Assembly: GCA_020629695.1 (NCBI GenBank)
Contig: JAHDCV010000028.1
Location: forward strand, 14,200-48,293
Direction of reading: 5' to 3'
DNA length: 34,094 nucleotides
Source: Acidimicrobiales bacterium
Lineage (GTDB): Bacteria > Actinomycetota > Acidimicrobiia > Acidimicrobiales > SZUA-35
Shown here: positions 7,610 to 14,989 of the stretch, piece by piece
Numbering within the stretch: the first letter of the stretch is position 1
Layout of the letters: every line of letters starts with the position of its first letter
Program-made: the position numbers and the translations under genes
Notes under the pieces: generated by a model
The model's input: only the letters and a program-made list of their open reading frames with translations
Database searches by the model: none
Told to the model about the DNA's origin: nothing

Positions 7610-8334
7610 GCGTCCGGCCCGACCGGGTCGGAGGCAGCACGGGGAGCGAGCACCGCCGGCAGGTGCTCCAGCAACCGCGCCAGCATGACCGGACCAGCCG
7701 GGCGCAGCAGATGGTCGGCCCCCGGCAGGAGCACGAGTTCACCGGTCCCGGCGATCATCCGAACCATCTCGGATGCCATCGGCGGAAGGATCACGTCGGC
7801 GTCGCCATGGAACATGAGCAGGTCACGATCGCCGATCAGGTCGGCGCGTTCACAGCCCGCCGACTGCGTCGCGAAGGTCACGACGGCCGGCACGACCTCC
7901 GCTGCGAGATGTGCGGCGGCCTGCACCGCGACCGCCCCGCCGAACGAGTGGCCGAGGGCGGCGAAGCGCCGGCCACCGTGCCGTCCGGCGAGCTCCATGG
8001 TGGCCAACATGTCGTGCACGCAGGCGTCGAGGTCGTTCGGCCGCCGATAGGACATCCGGAGCAGCCCGCGACCCTCGGCGGCGAGTGCGACGCCGAGCCG
8101 GTGGTAGAGCCCGTCGTGTGGGCCGAGCAAGCCGCCTGCGGCACCGCCGACGGCCACGACGACCTCCTCAGCATCGGCGGCACCGTGCCAGAGGATGGAG
8201 AGCAGACCACCCATGGTGAACAGCTCGAGGTGATCCAGGTCCTCACCGACCGGAACCGTCTGCATCCCGATGACTCCGAGACGATCGAGCGGTGTGGCCT
8301 CCTCGTCGGGCGCCCCACCTCGATCATCACTCAC
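7603..8334 (-). CDS. Alpha/beta hydrolase fold protein
   Basis: 243-aa cytoplasmic serine hydrolase candidate. The nucleophile elbow GHSFGG, an acidic residue in FHGDADVILPP, and His in LPGADHLL give the order Ser-Asp-His of the alpha/beta hydrolase family (dienelactone hydrolase/KANL3-like type). The start is GTG at 8334, overlapping the stop of the upstream PLP decarboxylase (GTGA), so the two are translationally coupled. Substrate is unknown. Its 3' end overlaps the convergent small gene by 7 bp. Confidence 0.8.
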   Translation of the reverse strand: MSDDRGGAPDEEATPLDRLGVIGMQTVPVGEDLDHLELFTMGGLLSILWHGAADAEEVVVAVGGAAGGLLGPHDGLYHRLGVALAAEGRGLLRMSYRRPNDLDACVHDMLATMELAGRHGGRRFAALGHSFGGAVAVQAAAHLAAEVVPAVVTFATQSAGCERADLIGDRDLLMFHGDADVILPPMASEMVRMIAGTGELVLLPGADHLLRPAGPVMLARLLEHLPAVLAPRAASDPVGPDAQ

Positions 8335-9686
8335 GACGGGCCCGGGTGATCGAGGATCTCGCGGAGGACAGAACCATCGGACAGCGGGTTGATGATGCAG
8401 AACCGCAACACCGAACGACCGTCGAACTTCGTCGGAACGACGAGACCGAGCCCGGCCTCGAGGAGGCTGTCACTCCATCGCTGGTGCTCGTCGGCGCTCC
8501 ACCCGGGCCGTTCGAACAGCACGATCGACAGCTTCGGCCCCCAGAGCAGTTCCCACGCGGGATGGTCCTCGATCAGCTCGGCCGCCGTGCGTGCGTGCTC
8601 GACACCGGCACGCACGGACTCGCGGTAGGTGTCGGTCCCGTGGGTGGCGAGTGAGAACCAGAGGGGAAGCCCCCGAGCTCGCCTCGACAGATGATGGGCG
8701 TAGTCGCTCGGGTTCCAGTCACCGGATTCGTTGAGCACGTCCAGATAGCCGGCGTTCTGTGTGTGCGCCGCTCGAGCAACGGTCGGGTCGGCGTAGACGA
8801 GCGCGCAGGAGTCGAACGGGCCGAACAACCACTTGTGTGGATCCACGATGAACGAATCGGCGAGCTCGATCCCGGCGAAGTCGGCAGCCAGCTCCGGCAG
8901 ACAGAGCGCAGCGCCGCCGTACGCCCCGTCGACGTGGAACCACCAGTCCCGCTCGCGGGTCAGGTGCCCGAGTCCGTCGAGCTCGTCGATCACCCCGAGG
9001 TTGGTGGTGCCCGACGTCGCGACCACCGCACAGATCCGCTCGACGACATCGACGGGCAGATCCGCCACGGTCGCTTCGACCGCGGCGGCGGTCAATCGAC
9101 GATCCGCATCCACGGGCACCGGCACCACCTCGGCGTCCATGATCCGCGCCGCCGACGCCACCGAGGAGTGCGCCTCGGCCGAGGCCAGGAACACCGCCCG
9201 TCCGTGATCGCCGTGATCCCGTCGATGACGGAACCGGGCGGCGGCCAGCGCCGACAGGTTCCCCGCCGTTCCACCGGAGACGAACACCCCGCCTGCGTCG
9301 GCTCCGAACCCCGCGAGGTCGGCGATCCAGCGGAGGGTCTCGTTCTCCAGGTGGATCGCACCGGCGCCCTCGAGCCACGAGCCGCCGTAGACCGAGCTCG
9401 CACCGACGACGAGGTCGAACAGCACCGAGGCCATCGACGGCGCCCCCGGCACGAAGCTGAGGTAGCCGGGGTGGTCGACCGAGATACAGGCGCGGCTGAA
9501 GCGTTCGTCGAACTCCTCGAGCGCGGTCTGGCCACCGATGCCCTCGGCGGTGATGGTCACCGGAGCCGTGGCGAGCCGCGGGATCTCCATCGGTCCGTCG
9601 AGCGGAGGCCGCATCCGGATGCGGTCGAGGGCGTACTCGACGACGTGGCTGGCCAGCGCCTCGATGTCAGCGTCGAAGACGTGCAT
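8331..9686 (-). CDS. PLP-dependent group II decarboxylase-like protein
   Basis: 451 aa, fold-type I PLP enzyme of the aromatic-L-amino-acid/glutamate decarboxylase group. Visible motifs: VSGGTAGNLSAL (136-147, cofactor phosphate region), AEAHSS with ring-stacking His173, HVDGAYGG with Asp253 contacting the pyridine nitrogen, and DPHKW with Schiff-base Lys285. The N-terminal SVDHPGYLSFVPGAPS matches the family's N-terminal HP..F segment. The product would be an amine, but the substrate cannot be read; an aminotransferase-like activity is a less likely alternative. It is coupled to the downstream hydrolase gene by a GTGA overlap. Confidence 0.85.
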   Translation of the reverse strand: MHVFDADIEALASHVVEYALDRIRMRPPLDGPMEIPRLATAPVTITAEGIGGQTALEEFDERFSRACISVDHPGYLSFVPGAPSMASVLFDLVVGASSVYGGSWLEGAGAIHLENETLRWIADLAGFGADAGGVFVSGGTAGNLSALAAARFRHRRDHGDHGRAVFLASAEAHSSVASAARIMDAEVVPVPVDADRRLTAAAVEATVADLPVDVVERICAVVATSGTTNLGVIDELDGLGHLTRERDWWFHVDGAYGGAALCLPELAADFAGIELADSFIVDPHKWLFGPFDSCALVYADPTVARAAHTQNAGYLDVLNESGDWNPSDYAHHLSRRARGLPLWFSLATHGTDTYRESVRAGVEHARTAAELIEDHPAWELLWGPKLSIVLFERPGWSADEHQRWSDSLLEAGLGLVVPTKFDGRSVLRFCIINPLSDGSVLREILDHPGPS

Positions 9687-9740
9687 GACGCGAGTGTGTC
9701 ACCAGTGAGGTGTGCTGGTGGGGAGCCGAGTCGAGGCGGC

Positions 9741-10670
9741 TCAGACCGAGGCGAGTTGCTCGTCGCTCGCAGCCGCTTCGCGGCGGGTGCGCAGTCGATC
9801 GGCGACCCGCTTCACCTTCCCGATGTAGGTGATGAGTCGATCGCGGGCCTGCTCGGCCTCGGCATCGAGGCCCTCGACGTGTTCGAGGTCCCAGTGGCGG
9901 AGCACGATCGGCTCGAGGATCTGCTCGTAGTGATTGATCGTGTCGTAGATGCCGGCGTTGGCGATGGCCTTCGCGTGTTGGTTGAAGTCGGGGATGCCGG
10001 TGCCGGGCATCGCGAAGCCGGTCACCTGGCGCTCCATGGCCTTCACGACCTGAGACGGATCCATGGCCAGCGCCGCGGTCGCCGCGTCGCGGTAGAACAG
10101 GAAGTGGTGATTCTCGTCCTGAGCGACCCGACGCATGATGTCGTAGCCGACCCGATCCTCGATGCGCGCCCCGGTGTTGCGATGGGAGATCCGGGTCGCG
10201 AGTTCCTGCAGCGTCACGTAGACGAACCCGTCGCAGGCGGTCGGCGGCTCGGGCACCTCGCCACCGCTCATCTGCGCCATGCGGCCCCGCTCGAGGGCCA
10301 CCGGGTCGATGGCCCGGGTGATCGTGAGGTAGTCGCGGATGACCGTGGCGTGCCGGCCCTCCTCGGCCGTCCAGCGACGCACCCACTCGCCCCAGGCGCC
10401 GTCGGCGCCGAACATGCGCTCGATGTCGCGGAAGTAGTAGGGCAGGTTGTCCTCGGTCAGCAGGTTGACGAACAGGGCGCTGCGGACCTCGGGAGAGACG
10501 TCGGACTCCTCGGGAGACCATTCGTAGTCGGGCTCGAAGTCCCGGCCACGGCTCCACGGCACGAGCGTGTGCGGATGCCATTCCTTGGTGGTGGCCAGGT
10601 GTTTTTCGAGCAGCTCTTCAGCGACGTGTTCGAGCTGGGCGAGGAAGGCAACATCTGCGTCGATCACCAT
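9741..10670 (-). CDS. Acyl-ACP desaturase (soluble diiron type)
   Basis: 309-aa soluble stearoyl-ACP desaturase-family enzyme, related to mycobacterial DesA proteins, introducing a double bond into acyl-ACP. Diiron ligands fit the pattern: Glu73 (LTEDNLPYY), Glu104-x-x-His107 (AEEGRH), Glu156 (LQELATR) and Glu186-x-x-His189 (DENHH). The start at 10670 (MVIDADVAFLAQLEH) is chosen because TAGGCT lies exactly 7 nt upstream, a leaderless arrangement; the longer reading would run through the palindrome. Expression is likely controlled at that palindrome. Electron donor genes are not adjacent. Confidence 0.88.
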   Translation of the reverse strand: MVIDADVAFLAQLEHVAEELLEKHLATTKEWHPHTLVPWSRGRDFEPDYEWSPEESDVSPEVRSALFVNLLTEDNLPYYFRDIERMFGADGAWGEWVRRWTAEEGRHATVIRDYLTITRAIDPVALERGRMAQMSGGEVPEPPTACDGFVYVTLQELATRISHRNTGARIEDRVGYDIMRRVAQDENHHFLFYRDAATAALAMDPSQVVKAMERQVTGFAMPGTGIPDFNQHAKAIANAGIYDTINHYEQILEPIVLRHWDLEHVEGLDAEAEQARDRLITYIGKVKRVADRLRTRREAAASDEQLASV

Positions 10671-10677
10671 GCGCGCC

Positions 10678-10683
10678 AGCCTA
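10678..10683 (-). promoter_or_regulatory. -10 box of the desaturase, leaderless
   Basis: On the minus strand TAGGCT (TANNNT) ends 7 nt before the ATG at 10670. Five of its six bases lie within the 22-bp palindrome at 10679-10700, so a bound regulator would cover the promoter. Confidence 0.55.
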
Positions 10684-10700
10684 CCGACCGGTCGGTAGGC
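10679..10700. promoter_or_regulatory. 22-bp perfect palindrome, probable repressor operator
   Basis: The half-site GCCTACCGACC at 10679-10689 is followed immediately by its exact complement at 10690-10700. It lies in the 74-bp divergent region between the desaturase and the DNA ligase, overlaps the desaturase -10 box, and is 44 bp before the ligase ATG. The ACCGACCGGTCGGT core resembles TetR-family operators. No TetR gene is in the window. Confidence 0.7.
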
Positions 10701-10744
10701 ACTTCGACCGCCGACCGGAAAAGGCTTCGTTCCAGGGAAAACAC

Positions 10745-11683
10745 ATGCATGTGACACCCATGAAAGCCGTTGCGTCGGCCACGGTGCCGCTCGGCGAGAA
10801 CTGGATCACCGAGCTCAAGTGGGACGGCGGACGGATCCAGGTCGACGTCGGCTCCGACCGCACCGAGCTCCGCAGCGGACGGGGCACGTCGTGGACGACC
10901 ATGTTCCCCGAACTCGCCGGCGTCGCACGGCATTGCGCCATCCCCGTGGTCCTCGATGCCGAGGTCGTCGTGTTCGAACAGGGCCGCCCGTCGTTCGCCC
11001 GGCTCCAGCATCGCTTCGGCGTGGCGTCACCCCCGGCCTCCCTCGTCGAGGCACATCCCACCCATCTGGTCGTGTTCGACCTCCTGGCCGCCGATGGCCG
11101 CCCGACCCTGGAACTCGGCTACCGCCAACGCCGTCAGCTCCTCGATCAGATCGTGTCGGCCGGCCCGGAGATCTCCGTTCCACCGCATCTGGAGGGTGAC
11201 GGTCGCCCGTGGTTGGACCTCGCGCGCCAGCGCGGCCTCGAGGGCATCGTCGTCAAGCGGGCCGACAGCCGGTATCACCCCGGTCGCCGCTCCCCCGACT
11301 GGGTGAAGGTGAAGGTCATGCACCGGCAGGACTTCGTCGTCCTGGGATGGATCGAGGGGCGCAACTCCCTTGCCGGACAGGTCGGTTCGGTCGTCGTCGG
11401 CGTGCGTGACGCCGACCGCTGGCATGTCGCCGGATCGGTCGGGTCCGGATTGACCGAGTCGATGCGGGTGGCCCTGGCCGATCGACTCCGCCCGTCGGCG
11501 ACCGTCTGGGATGCCGACGCCGGACCGTTCGACCGAGCCGTCCACTGGGTCGAACCGGAGCTGGTCGTCGAGGTCCGATTCGCCGAGTGGTCGCCGCAGG
11601 CGAACCTCCGGCACCCGGTGCTGCTCGGGGTGGGGTTGGAGCGGGACCCGTTCGACGTCGTGCGGGAGCCGATCTCGGACTGA
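10745..11683 (+). CDS. Stand-alone ATP-dependent DNA ligase (LigD/LigC-type ligase domain)
   Basis: 312-aa ATP-dependent DNA ligase with only adenylation and OB domains. Motif I ELKWDGGR gives adenylated Lys25; motif III VLDAEVV; motif IIIa HLVVFDLLAADG; motif IV LEGIVVKR; motif V DWVKVK; and a C-terminal OB-fold with EVRFAEWSPQANLRHPVL, close to LigD ligases. No polymerase or nuclease domain is fused and no ku gene is adjacent, so it resembles mycobacterial LigC rather than LigD. The start at 10745 has AGGGA 6 nt upstream. Role in repair is inferred from the family. Confidence 0.87.
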   Translation: MHVTPMKAVASATVPLGENWITELKWDGGRIQVDVGSDRTELRSGRGTSWTTMFPELAGVARHCAIPVVLDAEVVVFEQGRPSFARLQHRFGVASPPASLVEAHPTHLVVFDLLAADGRPTLELGYRQRRQLLDQIVSAGPEISVPPHLEGDGRPWLDLARQRGLEGIVVKRADSRYHPGRRSPDWVKVKVMHRQDFVVLGWIEGRNSLAGQVGSVVVGVRDADRWHVAGSVGSGLTESMRVALADRLRPSATVWDADAGPFDRAVHWVEPELVVEVRFAEWSPQANLRHPVLLGVGLERDPFDVVREPISD

Positions 11684-11729
11684 CGGCGGGGCGCCAACAT
11701 CGCCGACCGGCGTGCGATGATCGGAGGTG

Positions 11730-12068
11730 ATGAATCCGGCCACCGCCTCGACCGTCTCGGTCACGTTCCCCGCAGGTGCGCAGTTCACGCGTGTCGGCCG
11801 GGTCACGATCGGCGGCCTCGCACTCCGGGCCGGCGTCGGCGTCGCCGAGACGGAGCGCCTGCGCGACGCCGTGGACATCGGCGCCGCCGCGCTCGGGCCG
11901 AGCGGCCGGATCCGCATGGTCGTCGGGTGGGACACCCGCGTACTCCACGTGTCGCTCGAGAACGGCGAGGCGGAGATCGACGACCCCGGCCAGGTCGGCA
12001 GGGCACTGTCGGGGCTCGTCGACGACGTCGAGGTCGGTTCCACGACGGTGCGATTCGACGTCAGCTGA
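11730..12068 (+). CDS. Small protein with weak HATPase/anti-sigma-like pattern
   Basis: 112 aa. The order FPAGAQFTRVGRVTIGGLALRAGVGVAETERLRDAVDIGAAAL followed by a beta segment (IRMVVGWDTRVLHVSLENG) resembles the first half of RsbW/HATPase-type anti-sigma proteins. The N-box Asn and the glycine-rich ATP-lid motifs are missing, so ATP binding is doubtful. GGAGG sits only 2 nt before ATG 11730 (GTG at 11727 is an alternative), too close for normal initiation. The gene overlaps the convergent thioesterase by 8 bp. Function is unassigned. Confidence 0.55.
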   Translation: MNPATASTVSVTFPAGAQFTRVGRVTIGGLALRAGVGVAETERLRDAVDIGAAALGPSGRIRMVVGWDTRVLHVSLENGEAEIDDPGQVGRALSGLVDDVEVGSTTVRFDVS

Positions 12069-12579
12069 CGGAGCCGCCGTCGGGTCGTAGATGATCGCGG
12101 TGTTCCTCGACGATGGCCCCGGCCCCGTACGCCACCGCCTGGGCCTCGCCGAGCACCACGAACTCCGATGAGGAGTGCACGAGTTCCCGACCGTCGCCGT
12201 CGATCACCGTCGCATGGGTGGCGAGACGGCCGGCATCGCCGTCGACGGGTCCGTCCAAGCGTGCGACCACCCGGTGCTCGGCATCCACGAAGACGGGCCG
12301 GTCGAACGTCGCCCGCGTCGTGTGCGTGACAGCCCAGACACCACCGAGCGCGATGACCGCCCAGGCCTGCGCTTCGTCGAGGATCGCGAGACTCACGCCG
12401 CCGTGCACCAGCGAGGGTGCCCCCGAGTGCTCGGCACCGAGCCGGAACGTGGCCTCGACCGTCCCCCGGTCGTCATCGGCGAAGAACGCCAGGGCCAGAC
12501 CCGCGCTGTTCGTCGACTCACAGACGAAACACGACGTCTCCAGACCCCACATCTCGTTGGTCAGCCGACGACGGGTCAC
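12061..12579 (-). CDS. PaaI-like hotdog-fold thioesterase
   Basis: 172-aa acyl-CoA thioesterase candidate of the hotdog PaaI/YbgC-like superfamily. The motif SLVHGGVSLAILDEAQAWAV carries the His-Gly-Gly and acidic residue typical of the active site, followed by the beta strand THTTRATFDRPVF. Cys17 and Cys20 (CFVC) near the N-terminus occur in several members of this subgroup. The start is GTG at 12579, overlapping the dUTPase stop (GTGA), so it is co-translated with dut. Substrate is not deducible. Confidence 0.78.
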   Translation of the reverse strand: MTRRRLTNEMWGLETSCFVCESTNSAGLALAFFADDDRGTVEATFRLGAEHSGAPSLVHGGVSLAILDEAQAWAVIALGGVWAVTHTTRATFDRPVFVDAEHRVVARLDGPVDGDAGRLATHATVIDGDGRELVHSSSEFVVLGEAQAVAYGAGAIVEEHRDHLRPDGGSVS

Positions 12580-13013
12580 CGACCGCTGCTCCCGAACCCG
12601 TCGGCACCTCGATCGTCGATCGCCGACGGGAGTTCGTCGACCACGACGAGATCGAGTGCGGGAACGGGCAGCACGAGGAGTTGGGCGATGCGATCGCCGC
12701 GGTCGATCTCGACGGGATGGTCGCCGGTGTTGAGCAACACGACCATGAGCTCCCCGCGATAGCCGCTGTCGATGAGGCCGGGCCCGTTCACGACGGTCAC
12801 GCCGTGTTTCGCGGCCAGACCGCTGCGTGGCACGACGAGCGCCGCATACCCCTCGGGGAGTGCGATGGCGAAGCCGGTCGGCACCACCGCCCGCTCGCCC
12901 GGCGCGAGCGTCACCGCGTGCCGAGCGGGGAGGTCGGCGGCGGCGTCACCGGCTCGCTGACGACGGGGAGGGTCGAGGTCGGGGTCGAGGGCCACCATCG
13001 GCACGTTCACCAT
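12576..13013 (-). CDS. dut: dUTP diphosphatase (trimeric type)
   Basis: 145-aa dUTPase, hydrolysing dUTP to dUMP and pyrophosphate, which keeps uracil out of DNA and feeds thymidylate synthesis. All five family motifs are present: AGDAAADL (I), PRSGLAAKHGV (II), GLIDSGYRGELMVVLLNTG (III, with catalytic Asp), GDRIAQLLV (IV) and RGADGFGSSGR (V, P-loop-like). The start at 13013 is preferred because TACGAT lies exactly 7 nt upstream; ATG 13022 overlaps this box and none of the candidate starts has a Shine-Dalgarno. Divergent from orn, with a coupled thioesterase downstream. Confidence 0.93.
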   Translation of the reverse strand: MVNVPMVALDPDLDPPRRQRAGDAAADLPARHAVTLAPGERAVVPTGFAIALPEGYAALVVPRSGLAAKHGVTVVNGPGLIDSGYRGELMVVLLNTGDHPVEIDRGDRIAQLLVLPVPALDLVVVDELPSAIDDRGADGFGSSGR

Positions 13014-13020
13014 GAGCTGC

Positions 13021-13026
13021 ATCGTA
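13021..13026 (-). promoter_or_regulatory. -10 box of dut, leaderless
   Basis: TACGAT on the minus strand (TANNNT) ends 7 nt before the ATG at 13013. It decides the dut start. Confidence 0.55.
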
Positions 13027-13079
13027 GGGACGCACCGTGCGGTGCCGAGCGGATCATGGTGGTGGGACCATCCCCGCCC

Positions 13080-13085
13080 TATCGT
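13080..13085 (+). promoter_or_regulatory. -10 box of orn, leaderless
   Basis: TATCGT (TANNNT) ends 7 nt before the GTG at 13093, with no Shine-Dalgarno. It decides the orn start. Confidence 0.55.
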
Positions 13086-13092
13086 CACAGCC

Positions 13093-13680
13093 GTGCTCGC
13101 CTGGATGGATCTGGAGATGACCGGACTCGACCCCGCGCGGCACGTGATCGTCGAGATCGCCACCCTCCTCACCGATGACGACCTGAACATCATCGCGGAG
13201 GGCCCCGAACTCGTGATCACCGCGACCGAGGACGAACTCTCCCGGATGGACCGGGTCGTGGTCGACATGCACACGACCTCCGGGCTGCTGGACCGCATCC
13301 GGACGAGCGAGGTCACTCTGGCCGAGGCGACCGAGCAGACGCTGCGTTTCCTCAAGGAACACATCGGGACCGAGCGGACCGTGCCGCTGTGCGGCAACTC
13401 GATCGGCATGGATCGTCGATTCCTCGCCGTGCACATGCCCGAGGTCGAGGACTTCCTGCACTACCGGTCCATCGACGTGTCGACGCTCAAGGAACTCGCC
13501 CGGCGTTGGAACCCCGGGGCGATGCGAGCAGCGCCCCGCAAGGGGGCCGCCCACCGCGCACTCGACGACATCCGGGAATCCCTCGCCGAACTGGTGCACT
13601 ACCGGGAGACGTTCGTGGTGAACGCCCCGCCCGTGCCGGCGACGGACGACGGCACTACGGAGTCGGCGACCCCGGCGTGA
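13093..13680 (+). CDS. orn: Oligoribonuclease
   Basis: 195-aa DEDDh 3'-5' exoribonuclease that degrades 2-5-nt RNA and pGpG remnants. Exo I VLAWMDLEMTGLDP gives Asp6 and Glu8; Exo II is CGNSIGMDRRFL; Exo III KGAAHRALDDIRESL supplies His and Asp. YRSIDVSTLKELARRW is typical of Orn. The start is GTG 13093, giving the usual N-terminus directly before WMDLEMTG; upstream in-frame codons are disfavoured by the leaderless -10 at 13080. The last 26 bp overlap the convergent acyl-ACP thioesterase gene. The extra C-terminal tail (about 180-195) is Thr/Ala-rich. Confidence 0.93.
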   Translation: MLAWMDLEMTGLDPARHVIVEIATLLTDDDLNIIAEGPELVITATEDELSRMDRVVVDMHTTSGLLDRIRTSEVTLAEATEQTLRFLKEHIGTERTVPLCGNSIGMDRRFLAVHMPEVEDFLHYRSIDVSTLKELARRWNPGAMRAAPRKGAAHRALDDIRESLAELVHYRETFVVNAPPVPATDDGTTESATPA

Positions 13681-14479
13681 TCCGGGCCGCGGCGACCACG
13701 TCGCCGCCGACCAACCACCACAGATCGACCTGGGTCGGCGTCTCGGCGACGGCGATCTCCAGGTCGGCCCCGGCCGGCACACCCGCGGCGTAGTCCACCA
13801 CGACGCGGAGTGGACCGTCCGCCCAGCCGTCGGGAAGGAACTCTTCGACGACCGCGAGGTAGTTCGTGTTGTTGACGTGCCCGAGCGTGTCGAGATCCGC
13901 TCGCCGAACCGGCCACGGGAGATGTCGGGCGGTGGCATCGACCTCGTTCGGCAACACCCGCCGTGCCGCGACGGTCCGCTCCCCCGCCGACGGGCCGTAG
14001 TGCTCGAGGAACGTCTCGGAGAGCCCCTTCGGCCGACCGGACATCGGATCGAGATGAATCCACAACGTCGACACCTCGAGGTGCGCTGAGGGCCGGACCG
14101 CACCCTCGGCCGGCATGTCCCGACTCCGGGCCGCATCGGGCACACCCAGCAGTCGGAGACGTCGCTCGGCCCAGCGACGGCCGAGTCCACCCGCCCAGGT
14201 CGTCACCGAGAGCACCTCGTCCCAGTGCCCGGGGCGACGCACGTCGATGACGGTTCGACGCACCACCCAGGCCATCGCGTCGGGCAGATCCACGTCGCGG
14301 GTGTCGTCGTTCGACGTGTCCTGGCAGTAGCGAGCCACGGCGTCCAGCCGGAGTCGACCGTCGGCGGTCACATCGCCGAGGCGGACACGACGCTCGACGG
14401 TGAACGTCCGACCGACCTCCGGAAAGGGCACGAGCGGGTCCGTGAGCGGGGCTTCGACCGCTGATCGCTGCTCCGACAT
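13655..14479 (-). CDS. Acyl-ACP thioesterase-like protein
   Basis: 274 aa, double-hotdog protein of the acyl-ACP thioesterase family (plant FatA/FatB type and bacterial homologues), releasing fatty acids from ACP. Supporting segments: TFTVERRVRLGDVTADGRLRLDAVARYCQDTSNDD, AWVVRRTVIDVRRPGHWDEVLSVTTWAGGLGRRWAERRL, and in the second repeat RRADLDTLGHVNNTNYLAVVEEF, where Asn and His match the N-x-H-x-N-N catalytic region. The start at 14479 lies 7 nt after TAGTTT and has no ribosome binding site. With the desaturase it hints at membrane-lipid functions nearby. It overlaps orn by 26 bp at the 3' end. Confidence 0.82.
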   Translation of the reverse strand: MSEQRSAVEAPLTDPLVPFPEVGRTFTVERRVRLGDVTADGRLRLDAVARYCQDTSNDDTRDVDLPDAMAWVVRRTVIDVRRPGHWDEVLSVTTWAGGLGRRWAERRLRLLGVPDAARSRDMPAEGAVRPSAHLEVSTLWIHLDPMSGRPKGLSETFLEHYGPSAGERTVAARRVLPNEVDATARHLPWPVRRADLDTLGHVNNTNYLAVVEEFLPDGWADGPLRVVVDYAAGVPAGADLEIAVAETPTQVDLWWLVGGDVVAAARITPGSPTP

Positions 14480-14486
14480 GGGCCGC

Positions 14487-14492
14487 AAACTA
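14487..14492 (-). promoter_or_regulatory. -10 box of acyl-ACP thioesterase, leaderless
   Basis: TAGTTT on the minus strand ends 7 nt before ATG 14479. A possible weak -35 (TTCGAA) lies 17 bp further upstream. Confidence 0.55.
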
Positions 14493-14510
14493 ACGGCTCC
14501 ATGTTGCGGT

Positions 14511-14523
14511 TCGAATAATTCGA
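14511..14523. promoter_or_regulatory. AT-rich 13-bp inverted repeat in divergent promoter region
   Basis: TCGAAT-A-ATTCGA, the most AT-rich spot in this region, lies between the thioesterase and the small ORF upstream of whiB. It overlaps the presumed -35 region of the thioesterase and is a candidate operator. No regulator is assigned. Confidence 0.4.
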
Positions 14524-14604
14524 TTGACGCTTCCGGACGACCCGTGCTTCCCTGACGGCAGCGCCCGGTCCCGGGTGCGTGACCCTGAACGACTCGAGGC
14601 ACCG

Positions 14605-14823
14605 ATGCTGAGCACGCTGACCAACACCACCGCCCCCGTGGCACCGGTGTCGTCGCGTCTCGTCGACGGTGCCCGCCCGTGCTCCGGCAACGCCATTCGT
14701 GCGTACGCCGCGATCGCCGTGAACAAGGCGAAGAACGAGCACGGCACGCAGGGGATGTGGCACCTGACCACCACCGAGTACTTCGGTACCGCATCCCACT
14801 CCCAGCTGGAGGTCGCGACCTGA
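14605..14823 (+). CDS. Small ORF upstream of the whiB7-like gene
   Basis: 72 aa, unrecognised: Ser/Thr/Pro-rich N-terminus, then NAIRAYAAIAVNKAKNEHG and MWHLTTTEYFGTASHSQLE. The ATG at 14605 has GAGG 5 nt upstream; a longer reading from 14524 exists but lacks support. It ends 27 nt before a strong terminator-like hairpin and 166 nt before the WhiB-like start. It could be a real small protein or a translated leader whose ribosome occupancy influences the hairpin. Sequence composition resembles neighbouring genes. No membrane segment or signal is evident. Confidence 0.55.
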   Translation: MLSTLTNTTAPVAPVSSRLVDGARPCSGNAIRAYAAIAVNKAKNEHGTQGMWHLTTTEYFGTASHSQLEVAT

Positions 14824-14850
14824 GAACACCACTCAGAATCGCAACTCGAC

Positions 14851-14889
14851 GCCGCTGGGAGCCCTGCTCCCAGCGGCTTTCTTGCTTTT
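14851..14889 (+). terminator. Strong intrinsic terminator/attenuator before whiB7-like gene
   Basis: A perfect 12-bp stem (GCCGCTGGGAGC at 14851-14862 with GCTCCCAGCGGC at 14866-14877), loop CCT, is followed by TTTCTTGCTTTT. This is the best canonical intrinsic terminator in the window. It lies between the small ORF and the WhiB-like gene on the same strand, so it may act as a conditional attenuator. Confidence 0.85.
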
Positions 14890-14989
14890 CGGCCCCGGTT
14901 TCGGCGCCGCTGCAGGCACACGAGTCGCCGTTCTCCACCACGCAACCGACCCCCGTCCCCTCCCGCACCCTTCTCGACCGGAGCTCACC

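Noticed and set aside
10671-10757. N-terminal extension of the desaturase to 10757
   Set aside because: It would translate the palindrome and promoter and overlap the ligase start; the family begins near MVIDADVAFL.
13014-13436. N-terminal extension of dUTPase
   Set aside because: It would run antisense through orn; the dUTPase family starts directly before VALDPDLD.
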